This document shows positions 15,968 to 23,910 of a DNA stretch of 50,232 nt, in pieces. The notes below the pieces were generated by a model. That model had not been told where the DNA came from, searched no databases, and saw nothing but the letters and a program-made list of their open reading frames with translations. Made by a program: the position numbers and the translations under genes. This DNA comes from Alphaproteobacteria bacterium. Its GTDB lineage: Bacteria > Pseudomonadota > Alphaproteobacteria > Rhodobacterales > Rhodobacteraceae. The stretch spans positions 1 through 50,232 of the forward strand of contig JAUIDE010000018.1 of the NCBI GenBank assembly GCA_030429105.1. Reading direction: 5' to 3'. Within the stretch, counting starts at the first letter, position 1; each line of letters begins with the position of its first letter.

Positions 15968-16160
15968 GGCCCCGGACCTGATCCGGGGCCCCGAAGAATG
16001 GCGCGCAGCGCGCCCGAAGGCGCTCTCTTGATCGACGCCCCGGATCAAGTCTGCGTCCGGGGGGCGAGCGGCCCTCCCTCCCTCCTCTCCTCCCTCCCGA
16101 GGGAGGGAGGAGGCGCAGGCCGCGCCCCCTGCGCCCCCCCTCTCCCGGTCGGGAGAGGGG
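15968..16160. repeat. Cluster of four unrelated palindromes after cimA
   Basis: Part of the 511-base gap. (i) GGCCCCGGA (15968-15976), loop CCTGA, TCCGGGGCC (15982-15990). (ii) CCCCGGA (16038-16044) with TCCGGGG (16056-16062) around TCAAGT, resembling the common alphaproteobacterial CCCCGGATCAAGTCCGGGG palindrome. (iii) CTCCTCCCTCCC (16087-16098), GA, GGGAGGGAGGAG (16101-16112). (iv) CCCCTCTCCCG (16137-16147), GT, CGGGAGAGGGG (16150-16160). All could end or stabilise the cimA transcript. Palindrome (iii) nearly recurs at 36106-36133. Confidence 0.7.
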
Positions 16161-16196
16161 ACGGGGGAGAGGGCGGGGCCCGCTGCGGCCGGCATT

Positions 16197-16357
16197 GGCG
16201 CGAAGGGCCGCGGCGGCCCCTTGGCGGACGTTTCGGAACGCCGGGGCGGCGGCGGTTTATCCCGTCAGGAACCCCTACGACCGAGCCCCTTGCAACGTCG
16301 CGATGCGTCCGCCCCCCCGCAGGGGCGGCCGCGGCCCGTGCTGGTCGCACGGGCCAG
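16197..16357 (-). repeat. Dispersed hairpin element, copy B
   Basis: Read on the minus strand: hairpin 1 GGCCCGTGC (16355-16347), loop GACCA, GCACGGGCC (16341-16333); hairpin 2 GCGGCCGCCCC with GGGGCGGACGC (one mismatch); then the conserved GTTCCTGACGGGATAAACCG core (about 16275-16256) and the third GGGGCCGCCGCG arm. The stem-1 variable pair is T-A here, against G-C in copy A and C-G in copy C. Confidence 0.75.
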
Positions 16358-16383
16358 GGGGCGAGCGGCGCGTGCCGGCGCGT

Positions 16384-16417
16384 ATGTAATTTTATATATA
16401 TAAATCAACCATATAAA
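16384..16417 (+). promoter_or_regulatory. AT-rich promoter island upstream of the squalene/phytoene-synthase-like gene
   Basis: About 34 bases that are almost entirely A/T (TAATTTTATATATATAAATC, then CATATAAAC), the strongest AT island in this window. TATAAA at 16412-16417, 33 bases before the ATG at 16450, is a likely -10. No good -35 is found at 16-18 bases, so the AT tract itself may act as an UP-type or extended element, or as a binding site for a regulator. Confidence 0.45.
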
Positions 16418-16449
16418 CCCCCTGCGCCCCGTGTGCGCGCACCCGCGCG

Positions 16450-17241
16450 ATGACCGCCCCCACCCTCTCCCCCGCCGCCGAGGCGGCCCGCGCCGGGGAC
16501 GAACCCCGCTTCCTCGCCGCCCTCTGCGCGCCGCCCGAACGGCGGGAGCCGCTCTTCGCCCTCGTCGCCCTCAACCTCGAACTCGCCCGCATCCCCGTCA
16601 CCGTCTCGGAGCCCATGCTGGGCGAAATCCGCCTCGAATGGTGGCGCGAGGCCCTCGAAGACCTCTTCGAGCGGGGCAAGGCGGCGGGCCATGAAGTGAT
16701 CGCCGCCCTCGCCGCCGCGCCGCCGCCAGACCCCGCGCCGCTCTACGAGATGGTGGAGGCCCGCCGCCTCGCCCTCGCCCCCGGCGGGCTCTCGGAGAGC
16801 GATCTCGACGCCTTCCTCGCCGGAACCGCCGGGGCGCTGATGCGGGCGGAAGTTCAGGCGCTCGGCGGCGGCGCGAAGGCGGAGGAGGCGGCGGCGCTCG
16901 CCGGCTGGGCCGAGGGGGCGGGCCGCCTCGTCGCCGCGCTCCCCGCGATGATGGCGGAGGGGAGCGCGCCCTTCGACGAGAAAGCGGCGCGGGAAGGCGC
17001 CGCGCTCCGCGCCCGCCTCGCCGCCCTCGCCAATGAAGGGCTCGCCCGCCTCGCCCGCGCCCGCGCGATGCGCCGCGAAGTGCCCCGCGCCGCCCGCGCG
17101 CCGCTCCTCTCCGTCCACGTTGCGGAACGCGCCCTCCTTGCCGCGCTGAAGCCCGGATACGACCCGTTCGCGCCGGAGGCGCCCTCGCCCTTCCGCCTCC
17201 GCGCCGGTCTCCTCGCCCGCGCGGCTCTCGGGCGCTACTGA
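16450..17241 (+). CDS. Squalene/phytoene synthase family protein (NDUFAF6-like)
   Basis: 263-residue all-helical protein. FLAALCAPPERREPLFALVALNLELARI and PMLGEIRLEWWREALEDL are characteristic of the mitochondrial complex I assembly factor NDUFAF6 and its alphaproteobacterial relatives. The Asp-rich DxxxD prenyl-diphosphate motifs of true squalene or phytoene synthases are not preserved (EWWREALEDL replaces the first), so it is probably not a terpene synthase. A role in respiratory complex I biogenesis is a family inference. No carotenoid or hopanoid genes flank it. It overlaps the convergent VOC gene by seven bases. Confidence 0.8.
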   Translation: MTAPTLSPAAEAARAGDEPRFLAALCAPPERREPLFALVALNLELARIPVTVSEPMLGEIRLEWWREALEDLFERGKAAGHEVIAALAAAPPPDPAPLYEMVEARRLALAPGGLSESDLDAFLAGTAGALMRAEVQALGGGAKAEEAAALAGWAEGAGRLVAALPAMMAEGSAPFDEKAAREGAALRARLAALANEGLARLARARAMRREVPRAARAPLLSVHVAERALLAALKPGYDPFAPEAPSPFRLRAGLLARAALGRY

Positions 17242-17618
17242 TCCGGATAGACGATGAATTCCAGCAGCGTCCCGTCCGGGTCGCGGAAATAGAGGCTTGT
17301 CCCCGGCCCCCGCGCGCCAAACCGCTCCACCGGCCCGAGCTCGACCTCGACGCCATGCGCCGCCAGATGCGCCGCCGCCTCCTCCACCGTGCCCGGCCAG
17401 CGGAAGCAGAGGTCGGAGCCCCCGGGCATGACCGGAAGCCGCGCGCGCGGATGCCCGATCTGCCCCGGACCGTGGGTGTTGAGCTGCCGGTCGCCGAAGC
17501 GGAACATCGCCCCGATCCCGCGCGGCACGATCTCCGCGCCCATCACGTCCCGATAGAAGGCGATGCTCGCCTCCCAATCCCCGACATGGATCACCGAATG
17601 GTCCAGCTCGATCTTCAC
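17235..17618 (-). CDS. VOC family protein (glyoxalase/bleomycin-resistance fold)
   Basis: 127 residues, one vicinal-oxygen-chelate module. LDHSVIHVGDWEASIAFYRDVMGAEIV has the first metal-ligand His and the typical beta-alpha-beta start; SLYFRDPDGTLLEFIVYP has the C-terminal Glu ligand. SDLCFRWPG and QLNTHGPGQIGHPRAR lie between. Which of the family's activities it has (lyase, dioxygenase, binding protein) cannot be decided. The start is GTG at 17618, overlapping the TPR gene's stop in GTGA, so the pair is coupled. Its stop lies inside the end of the opposite-strand gene. Confidence 0.85.
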   Translation of the reverse strand: MKIELDHSVIHVGDWEASIAFYRDVMGAEIVPRGIGAMFRFGDRQLNTHGPGQIGHPRARLPVMPGGSDLCFRWPGTVEEAAAHLAAHGVEVELGPVERFGARGPGTSLYFRDPDGTLLEFIVYPDQ

Positions 17619-18907
17619 GCCTCAGCCTCCCTCAATCCCGCCAGCGCCTCGCGCCCCATGAACACCGGTCGCCGCGTCGCCAGCGCCCGCCGCGCCTCGT
17701 CCGCCTTGCCGAGCCGGAGGAGGAGGTTCGCCCAGGTCAGCTCCAGCAGGTCCCGCTGCGCGCGGCTGCCGCCGAACCGCTCATGCGACGCCATGACGGG
17801 CGTGAGATCGCGCAGCGCCCCGGCCCAGTCCCCGCGAGCAAAGGCGCCCCAGGCTGCGGCGACGGGGCGGACGAGATCGCCCGCGAAGCCCGCCGCCCCC
17901 TCCGCGAGCCGCGCCAGCCGCTCGCCCTCGCCCGCCATCGCATGGGCGAGCGCGGCGTGCATGTCCGCGAAGCTCTGGCCCGAGGCGGGGAATTTCGCCG
18001 CCGCATAGTCCGAAAGCGCCCGCCACCGCTCCGGCGGAACTTCGATCCCCGCCATCTCCGCCCGGTGAAGAAGCGCCGCCGCGTCCGTCAGCGTGTTGAG
18101 CGGCATCCCCGCGGAGCCGCCGGGGCCGATCGCGCCGTCGAGCATCGACCAGACCCGCGCCATCTCCCCCCGCTCCAGCGCCCAGAGCGCCACATGCCAG
18201 CTCATGTGCCCGTGGAGCGGCGCCGCGCGCTCATAATCCTCCATCCAGCCTTCGAGATAGCGGAGCCCCGCCTCGCTCTCTCCCGCCTCGTAATGCGCAT
18301 GGGCCTTGAAATGCGCCCCGTTCGCGTTCCGCGGATGAAGCGCCAGCGCCCGCTCCATCAGCGCCTGCGAGTCCCCGATCCGCCCCGCCTCGCAAAGCGA
18401 GATCGCGTGGACGGACATCATCCACCAGTCCTCCCCGTAATGGGGCGAGAGCCGCTCCGTGAAGGCGAGGAGGAACGCCTCCCGCCCCGCCTCGCCGGAA
18501 AAGCCGATGAGGCCGAAGACGCTGGTGAGAAGCTGCGCGATCAGCGCGTCCCGCGGATGGGTCCGCGTATGCGCCAGCGCCGCCTCCCGCGCCTCCGCCG
18601 CCCGGCCAGAGAGAAGGAGGGAGAAGACGCCGAGATGCCCCCGTTCCCGCGCGTCGAGCCCGCCCGAAAGCGCCTCCGCCCGCGCCAGCGCCGCCTTCGC
18701 GCCGCCCATGTCCCCCTCGAACATCGCTGCGCGGGCGAGGCCGGCATGGGCGAGCGCGAAGCCCTCGTCCGCCGCCAGCGCCCGCTCGAACGCGCCGCGC
18801 GCGCCATAGGTCGCGCCGAGCACATGCCGCGCGCCCTCCGCATAGGCGTCCCGCGCCGCGGCGGAGGCGGTCGTCAGCCGGTTTCCGTAATCATCATCGA
18901 ACGCCAT
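17615..18907 (-). CDS. TPR protein (TTC38-like)
   Basis: 430 residues of helical repeats with no signal peptide. The N-terminus (GNRLTTASAAARDAYAEGARHVLGATYGARGAFERALAADEGFALAHAGLARA) resembles the bacterial and eukaryotic TTC38 family. HYGEDWWMMSVHAISLCEAGR and LHPRNANGAHFKAHAHYEAGE are conserved-looking TPR units. The function is unknown; a protein-interaction scaffold is all that can be said. Of two ATGs I chose 18907, because GGGGAG lies six bases before it, whereas it would directly abut the ATG at 18913. It is coupled to the VOC gene and divergent from the aminotransferase gene 102 bases away. Confidence 0.78.
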   Translation of the reverse strand: MAFDDDYGNRLTTASAAARDAYAEGARHVLGATYGARGAFERALAADEGFALAHAGLARAAMFEGDMGGAKAALARAEALSGGLDARERGHLGVFSLLLSGRAAEAREAALAHTRTHPRDALIAQLLTSVFGLIGFSGEAGREAFLLAFTERLSPHYGEDWWMMSVHAISLCEAGRIGDSQALMERALALHPRNANGAHFKAHAHYEAGESEAGLRYLEGWMEDYERAAPLHGHMSWHVALWALERGEMARVWSMLDGAIGPGGSAGMPLNTLTDAAALLHRAEMAGIEVPPERWRALSDYAAAKFPASGQSFADMHAALAHAMAGEGERLARLAEGAAGFAGDLVRPVAAAWGAFARGDWAGALRDLTPVMASHERFGGSRAQRDLLELTWANLLLRLGKADEARRALATRRPVFMGREALAGLREAEA

Positions 18908-19009
18908 CCGCATCTCCCCGCCAAGGCCCGGACGGTCGCCGCCCCCCGCGCCGCGGTCAAGCCCGAAGCGCCCCTTGCGCGCCCGCCCGCGCCCTCCGAT
19001 AAGCGGGCG

Positions 19010-20197
19010 ATGAACCGCCCCGCCCCCTTCAACCCCGCGCTCTCCCACGCCCTCGCCTCGCCGGTGATGACGGCGCAATCCTGGCTCAGGGGAAAGGTCT
19101 TCCCGCCGGAGCGGCCGCTCCTGAACCTGAGCCAGGCCGCCCCCGTCGGCCCGCCGCCGCTCTCGCTCCGTCGCGCGATGGCGGAGGCGGCGATGTCGGA
19201 GGGCGACGCGCATCTCTACGGCCCCGTGCCGGGGGACGGCGCGCTCCGGGCGGAGATCGCAGCCCGCTGGTCCTTGCTCTACGAGGCCGGGATCGCGCCG
19301 GAAGAGGTCGCCGTCACATCGGGTTGCAACGAGGCCTTCGCCGCCGCGATGCTCTCCCTCGCCGGGGCGGGGGACGAGGTGATCCTGCCGACGCCCTGGT
19401 ATTTCAACCACAAGATGTGGCTCGACATGATCGGCGTCCGCGCCGTCCCGCTCCCCGTGGGGGCGGACGGCCTGCCGGACCCGGAGGAAGCGGCGGCGTT
19501 GATCGGATCGCGAACGCGCGCCCTCGTCGTCGTCACGCCCAACAACCCGACCGGGGCGGAATGCCCGGCGGGCCGGATGGAGGCGCTCTTCAACCTCTGC
19601 GCCGCGGCGGGAATCGCCTTCGTGGTTGACGAAACCTATCGCGACTATCTGAGCCATGAGGGCGCGCCCCACGGCCTCTTCCGCCGCCCGGCATGGGGCG
19701 AGACGCTGATCCACCTCTATTCCTTCTCCAAGGCCTACCGCCTCACCGGCCACCGCGTCGGCGCGCTTCTCTCCTCCGCCCGCCGGGTGGCGGAGGTGGA
19801 GAAGTTTCTCGACACGGTGACGATCTGCCCCTCCCGCATCGGGCAGATCGGCGCTCTGGAGGGGTTGCGGCGCGAGGGCGCCTTCGTCGCCGGGGAGCGG
19901 GCGGAATTCGCCCGCCGCCGCGCCGCCCTCGCCGCCGCCTTTGCGGAGGGGGTGGGCGGCTGGCGGCTTCTCGGCGCCGGCGCCTATTTCGCCTGGGTCG
20001 CGCATCCGTTCGATGCGCCCTCGGAGGCGGTGGCCCGGCGGCTGGTGGAGGACCAGTCCCTCCTCGCGCTCCCCGGCGGCTTCTTCACGCCGGAGGGGGA
20101 CGATGCGGGGCGCGGCGCGCTCCGTCTCGCCTTCGCGAACGTCGACGAGGCCGGGATCGCGGAGACGGCGCGGCGGCTCCGCGCCTTCTCCTTCTAG
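19010..20197 (+). CDS. Class I/II PLP-dependent aminotransferase
   Basis: 395 residues, fold-type I. Motifs: YGPVPGDGALRAEIA (cofactor-phosphate region), TSGCNEAF, TPNNPTGA (178-183) with the substrate-binding Asn, VVDETYRDY with Asp208 for the pyridine nitrogen, and SFSKAYRLTGHRVG with the Schiff-base Lys241. Substrate specificity is not evident; aspartate, aromatic or branched-chain substrates are possible. AAGCGGG precedes the ATG. Its TAG stop shares the tetranucleotide CTAG with the convergent gene's TAG stop. Confidence 0.88.
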   Translation: MNRPAPFNPALSHALASPVMTAQSWLRGKVFPPERPLLNLSQAAPVGPPPLSLRRAMAEAAMSEGDAHLYGPVPGDGALRAEIAARWSLLYEAGIAPEEVAVTSGCNEAFAAAMLSLAGAGDEVILPTPWYFNHKMWLDMIGVRAVPLPVGADGLPDPEEAAALIGSRTRALVVVTPNNPTGAECPAGRMEALFNLCAAAGIAFVVDETYRDYLSHEGAPHGLFRRPAWGETLIHLYSFSKAYRLTGHRVGALLSSARRVAEVEKFLDTVTICPSRIGQIGALEGLRREGAFVAGERAEFARRRAALAAAFAEGVGGWRLLGAGAYFAWVAHPFDAPSEAVARRLVEDQSLLALPGGFFTPEGDDAGRGALRLAFANVDEAGIAETARRLRAFSF

Positions 20198-20883
20198 GCC
20201 GCGGCCTCCTCGGCCTCCGGCCGGTGCGCCGCCAGCTTCTCCCGCCAGTCGCGGGAGAAGGCCTTCTCCAGCGCCGCCGCGAGTTCCGGCTCGTCCCGCC
20301 AGAGCCGGCGGACGGCGGCGCCGGAGATCAGCCAGAGCCGCGCCGGAGCCGACAGCGTCGCGTCCGCGCTCGCCGGCCCTTCCTCGACCACGGACATCTC
20401 CCCGATGAAATTCCCGGCGCGGCAGCGGGTGAAGACGCGGCCGCGATAGGCGATTTCCGCCTCGCCGGAGGCGATCCAGACGAGATGGGAGACGGGCTCG
20501 CCCTCCGTCGTCAGCCGCAGCCCCGGCGCGCCGTCGATCCAGACGCCGCGGTTCAGCAGCCGCCGCGCCTCGCCCGGCCGAAGGTCGCCGAGCCGCGCGG
20601 AGACGAACGCCGCCTCCTCCGCGGTAAAGCGCGCGCGCCGGTTCGCCCGCCAGGCGAGCGTCAGCTGCGCGATGTTCACCAGCACCAGCAGCGACTCCCA
20701 GAAGACGCCGACGGGGTCCTTCAGCCAGACCCAGTCATAGAGGATGGCGACGAAGGCGGAGAGGATGACGAGGACGCGGAGCGGGCCCAGCCGGCGCATC
20801 ATCATCGAGATCACGAGCAGAATATAGGAAAGGTGGCCCACAAGGCCGCCTGTCGAAAATGCGGATTCGAGCGTCAATTCCAT
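20194..20883 (-). CDS. Popeye-like membrane protein with cyclic-nucleotide-binding domain
   Basis: 229 residues: three N-terminal membrane segments (about residues 15-31, 35-52 and 57-76) followed by a cytoplasmic cNMP-binding beta-barrel (about 105-205). This layout is that of POPDC/BVES proteins. The phosphate-binding cassette reads FIGEMSVVEEGPASADATL: the GE pair is kept but the usual Arg of the PRxAT motif is replaced by a small residue, so cAMP binding is uncertain. No effector or cyclase gene is nearby. Its stop overlaps that of the aminotransferase gene. The upstream glycosyltransferase gene on the same strand ends 74 bases beyond it. Confidence 0.75.
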   Translation of the reverse strand: MELTLESAFSTGGLVGHLSYILLVISMMMRRLGPLRVLVILSAFVAILYDWVWLKDPVGVFWESLLVLVNIAQLTLAWRANRRARFTAEEAAFVSARLGDLRPGEARRLLNRGVWIDGAPGLRLTTEGEPVSHLVWIASGEAEIAYRGRVFTRCRAGNFIGEMSVVEEGPASADATLSAPARLWLISGAAVRRLWRDEPELAAALEKAFSRDWREKLAAHRPEAEEAAA

Positions 20884-20957
20884 CGGAAGCCTCTTCTGCG
20901 GCGCGCGGAGTTAACCGCGCGCAGCCTGCTAAGGCCATGTTTTTCTGCACGCCCGCT

Positions 20958-22160
20958 TCAGAGTAGCGCCTTCAGCAGCCGCTCCTTCTCCGGCCAGAGC
21001 TTTTCCCGGTCCAGCCGCTCCAGCACCCGGGCGCGCGCGGCCGCCCCGCGCCGCCGCGCAGCCTCGGGCGCGTCCAGCGTCTCCGCGATCCCGGCGGCGA
21101 GCGCTTCCGGGTCATGGAGGGGAACGAAAAGCCCCGTCTCCTCGTCCATGAACTCCCGCACCGGCGCGCTGTCGGAGACGATCATCGGGCAGGCGACGGC
21201 CATGGACTCGATCATCGACCAGGAGAGGACGAAATCCGCCGTGAGATAGACATGCGCCCGGCTCACCTGGAGCGCCTTCACATACTCGCCCCGCGGCTGG
21301 AGCCCGATGAAATGGACGCGCGAAAGGTCGAGCCGCCCATCGAGCTCCGCCAGCATCCGCGCCTTCCAGCTCTCGCCCTCAGGCAGCTTCGCGCCATAGG
21401 CGACGCGGTCCTCCCCCCCGATCAGCGCATGGAGGCCGGGCCGCCGCTCCTGCAGCATCGCGAGGGCGCGCATGAACTGCGGAAACCCGCGATGCGGCTC
21501 CATCCCGCGCGTGATCGAGGTCACGATCTCCGGCATGGCGGAGACGTCGAGCCCCGCGACGCTCCGCACAGGCTCCGCCGCCGGGGCGTGGAGCGCGCAG
21601 TCGATCCCGTCATGGATCACCGTGATCCGCTCGCGCAGATGCGCGGGAAAGCGCGCGGCCTGATATTCGGTCGGGCAGAGCGCGAGCGCGGCCCCTTCGA
21701 GGTCGAGAAGGAACGGCGCGTTCCGCGTCTTCTGCCGGAGCCGCGCATGGAGGTCGAACGTGTGGGTCCCGAGGCTCACGTCGTCGGGCGGCGGGTATTC
21801 GTACCACCATTCGAGATAGGGGACGAACCGCGTCTCCGGCCAGATCTCCCGCGCGAACATGCCGGAGCCCCAGCCCGAATGCGCCATCACGATGTCGGGC
21901 CGGTATCCCCGCTCCGCCGCGGCGAGGAAGGCGCGGGCCGCGGCCTGCCCGGTGATGACCGCCTTCTCGAAATTCCCGGCATAGGGATGCACGCCCTCCG
22001 TCGGCGCCCGGTGCGCCTTGTAGCGTAGGAAGGCCGGGTCCCCCGCATTGCCGCCCTCCCAGGCGGTGGCGAAGCGCACGTCCCAGCCCCGGCGGAGAAG
22101 CCACGCGCCGAAGGCGCCGAACTGCGCCGGATAATTGTCATGCACGAACAGGATCTTCAT
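20958..22160 (-). CDS. Glycosyltransferase, GT4 family
   Basis: 400 residues, GT-B fold. The N-terminal domain begins MKILFVHDNYPAQFGAFGAWL, typical of GT4 sugar transferases that act on polysaccharide or glycolipid precursors. The C-terminal nucleotide-sugar domain shows SITRGMEPHRGFPQFMRALAML and SWSMIESMAVACPMIVSDSAPVREFMDEETGLFVP, the retaining-enzyme E-x7-E region. The start at 22160 agrees with the family N-terminus and has GGAGGGCGGA just before it; the upstream frame extension is antisense to the next operon. No other polysaccharide genes are adjacent, so donor and acceptor are unknown. Confidence 0.88.
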   Translation of the reverse strand: MKILFVHDNYPAQFGAFGAWLLRRGWDVRFATAWEGGNAGDPAFLRYKAHRAPTEGVHPYAGNFEKAVITGQAAARAFLAAAERGYRPDIVMAHSGWGSGMFAREIWPETRFVPYLEWWYEYPPPDDVSLGTHTFDLHARLRQKTRNAPFLLDLEGAALALCPTEYQAARFPAHLRERITVIHDGIDCALHAPAAEPVRSVAGLDVSAMPEIVTSITRGMEPHRGFPQFMRALAMLQERRPGLHALIGGEDRVAYGAKLPEGESWKARMLAELDGRLDLSRVHFIGLQPRGEYVKALQVSRAHVYLTADFVLSWSMIESMAVACPMIVSDSAPVREFMDEETGLFVPLHDPEALAAGIAETLDAPEAARRRGAAARARVLERLDREKLWPEKERLLKALL

Positions 22161-22263
22161 TCCGCCCTCCGCGCCGGCACAATACCGGCGCGCGCGCTCC
22201 CGGCAAGTTGATCGCGCCGCCGGCCCGCCTGTGGCAGGCTTCCGCCCGAAGATGGGAGGCGTC

Positions 22264-22704
22264 ATGCGATATCTGACAGGGCTTGCGGCCTTCGCCGCGC
22301 TCGCCTCGCCCGCGGCGGCGGAGCGGATCACCGTCACCGGGGAGGCGATCGACACCTGGTGCTATTTCTCCGGCGTCATGGGCGGCGCGGACGCGGTGCA
22401 GGGCACGGCGCACCACACCTGCGCGCTCTGGTGCGCGGCGGGCGGCATCCCCGTCGGGCTGCTGGCGGAGGACGGGACGGTCTACATGGTCCTGAAGATC
22501 GCCGCGGATGACGCGGCGAACGGCGGCGACATGCTGCTCCGCATCGCGAGCCACGTCATCACCGCCACCGGCGAGCACCATGTGCGGGACGGGATCAACT
22601 ACCTCATCGTCAACGATGTCGTGGCGGACGCCGGCATCGTGAACCTCACCCATGAGGATTACGGCGTCGTCCCCGATTTCGCGATCCCGGAGCCGAAGGA
22701 ATGA
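22264..22704 (+). CDS. Secreted Cys-containing protein of unknown function in an SCO operon
   Basis: 146 residues with a signal peptide (MRYLTGLAAFAALASPAAA) and a mature domain of about 127 residues. Notable conserved-looking parts are ITVTGEAIDTWCYFSGVMGG and AHHTCALWCAAGGIPVGLL, bringing together three Cys, a His pair and Trp: a plausible metal- or disulfide-handling site. The rest looks like a small beta-barrel (VYMVLKIA, HVITATGEHHVRDGINYLIV). I do not recognise a named family. It is first of three genes linked by ATGA and GTGA overlaps with a second secreted Cys protein and an SCO copper chaperone, so a part in copper delivery or respiratory oxidase maturation is inferred. Confidence 0.7.
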   Translation: MRYLTGLAAFAALASPAAAERITVTGEAIDTWCYFSGVMGGADAVQGTAHHTCALWCAAGGIPVGLLAEDGTVYMVLKIAADDAANGGDMLLRIASHVITATGEHHVRDGINYLIVNDVVADAGIVNLTHEDYGVVPDFAIPEPKE

Positions 22705-23282
22705 GCGCGATGCGGATGATCGCCGGCCTCTTCGCGGCGGCGCTCGCCCTCCCGGCGGCCGCGCAGGATTTTTCCGCCGGGTCCGAGGCGAAGGAATGGG
22801 GCCTCCTCGGGGAGGAAAAGGCGCGGTTCGAGGCGAAGGTGGTCGATCTCCTCTGCGAACTCGCCGGCGATTGCCCCGCCGATTGCGGCGCGGGGCGGCG
22901 GCAGCTCGGCCTCCTCCGCGCGGCGGACGGGGCGCTGATCGTCCCGATGAAGAACGGCCAGCCGCTCTTCACCGGCGCGGCGACCGATCTTTTCCCATAT
23001 TGCGGCAAGGACGTGGAGGTGGACGGCGTGCTCGTCGGCGACGAGGAGCAGACGCCGGCGAAATTCTACATGGTCCAGATGGTGCGGGAGGTCGGCGCAG
23101 CCGACTGGGCGCGCGCCAATCTCTGGACGAAGGACTGGGCGGCGAGGAATCCCGGCCCCGCGGCGGAGGAGGGCCCGTGGTTCCGGAAGGACCCGCGCGT
23201 CAACGCGAAGATCGCGGAGTCCGGCTGGCTCGGCCTCGGGCTGGAGGCGGACGAGGCCTTCCTGAAGGAGTATTTCCAGTGA
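22701..23282 (+). CDS. Secreted Cys-containing protein of unknown function, second gene of the SCO operon
   Basis: 193 residues with a signal peptide (about residues 1-21, ending AAAQ). The mature protein contains VVDLLCELAGDCPADCGAGRRQLGLL, with three closely spaced Cys (C-x6-C-x3-C) and a later PYCGK. The first two thirds resemble the neighbouring upstream protein in layout (Cys-rich loop, VDGVLVGD, FYMVQMV), so the two may be distant homologues or partners. The C-terminal third is rich in Trp and ends FLKEYF. The start ATG overlaps the previous stop. No family name can be assigned. Confidence 0.65.
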   Translation: MSAMRMIAGLFAAALALPAAAQDFSAGSEAKEWGLLGEEKARFEAKVVDLLCELAGDCPADCGAGRRQLGLLRAADGALIVPMKNGQPLFTGAATDLFPYCGKDVEVDGVLVGDEEQTPAKFYMVQMVREVGAADWARANLWTKDWAARNPGPAAEEGPWFRKDPRVNAKIAESGWLGLGLEADEAFLKEYFQ

Positions 23283-23851
23283 GGGCCGCGCTCCGCATCG
23301 CGATCTTCGCCGCGCTCCTGTCCCTGCCCGCGAAGGCCGAGGCGCCCTCGCCCTTCCCGGTCGCCCTTGGCGGCCCCTTCGCGCTCGTGGACCAGAACGG
23401 CGCGGAGCGGACGGAGGCGGACCCGGAGGGGCGGCTCCAGCTCCTCTTCTTCGGCTACGCCGAATGCCAGGCGATCTGCACCGTCGCCCTGCCGCGGATG
23501 GCGGAGATGGCGGAACTCGCCGCGGAGGCCGGGATCGCCGTCCGGCCGGTTCTCATCACGGTGGACCCCGAGCGGGACACGGCGGAGGCGATGCGCGCGG
23601 CGCTGCCGGGCTATCATCCGGATTTCGTCGGCCTCACCGGCCCGGAGGAGGCGCTCGCCGCCGCGCGCAAGGTCTTCGGCGTGGAGAGCAAGGTCGTGTT
23701 CGAGGACCCGCAGCTCGGCCCGGTCTACGCCCACGGCTCCTTCATCTATCTCCTCGACGGGGCGGGAAAGCTTCTCACGCTGATCCCGCCGGTCGTCGAC
23801 CCGGCGCACGGCGCCGGGATCGTGGCGCGGTATGCGGAGGCGGGTCTCTGA
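23279..23851 (+). CDS. SCO1/SenC-type copper chaperone
   Basis: 190 residues with an N-terminal membrane anchor or signal sequence (about residues 5-20) and a thioredoxin-like domain. The copper site is complete: Cys63 and Cys67 in YAECQAICTVALPRM (CxxxC) and His152 in YAHGSFIYLLDGAGKLL. Also present are LITVDPERDTAEAM and HPDFVGLTG. SCO proteins load or reduce the CuA centre of cytochrome c oxidase, or of N2O reductase. The start is GTG at 23279, overlapping the previous stop in GTGA. No oxidase subunits are in the window. Confidence 0.9.
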   Translation: MRAALRIAIFAALLSLPAKAEAPSPFPVALGGPFALVDQNGAERTEADPEGRLQLLFFGYAECQAICTVALPRMAEMAELAAEAGIAVRPVLITVDPERDTAEAMRAALPGYHPDFVGLTGPEEALAAARKVFGVESKVVFEDPQLGPVYAHGSFIYLLDGAGKLLTLIPPVVDPAHGAGIVARYAEAGL

Positions 23852-23866
23852 GGGGCGGCGAGGCGC

Positions 23867-23894
23867 TTGCATCGGCCCGCGATTCCCCTTAAGT
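23867..23894 (+). promoter_or_regulatory. Promoter of tRNA-Trp (and possibly secE)
   Basis: TTGCAT (23867-23872), 16-base spacer, TTAAGT (23889-23894), placing the transcript start about 10 bases before the mature tRNA 5' end at 23911. Reasonable match with proper spacing. secE begins 21 bases after the tRNA and may be co-transcribed. Confidence 0.5.
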
Positions 23895-23910
23895 CCGCTC
23901 GGCCCACGCT

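Noticed and set aside
16450-17241. A carotenoid or hopanoid biosynthesis gene
   Set aside because: The Asp-rich prenyl diphosphate motifs are missing and no terpenoid genes flank it. The sequence fits the NDUFAF6-like group.
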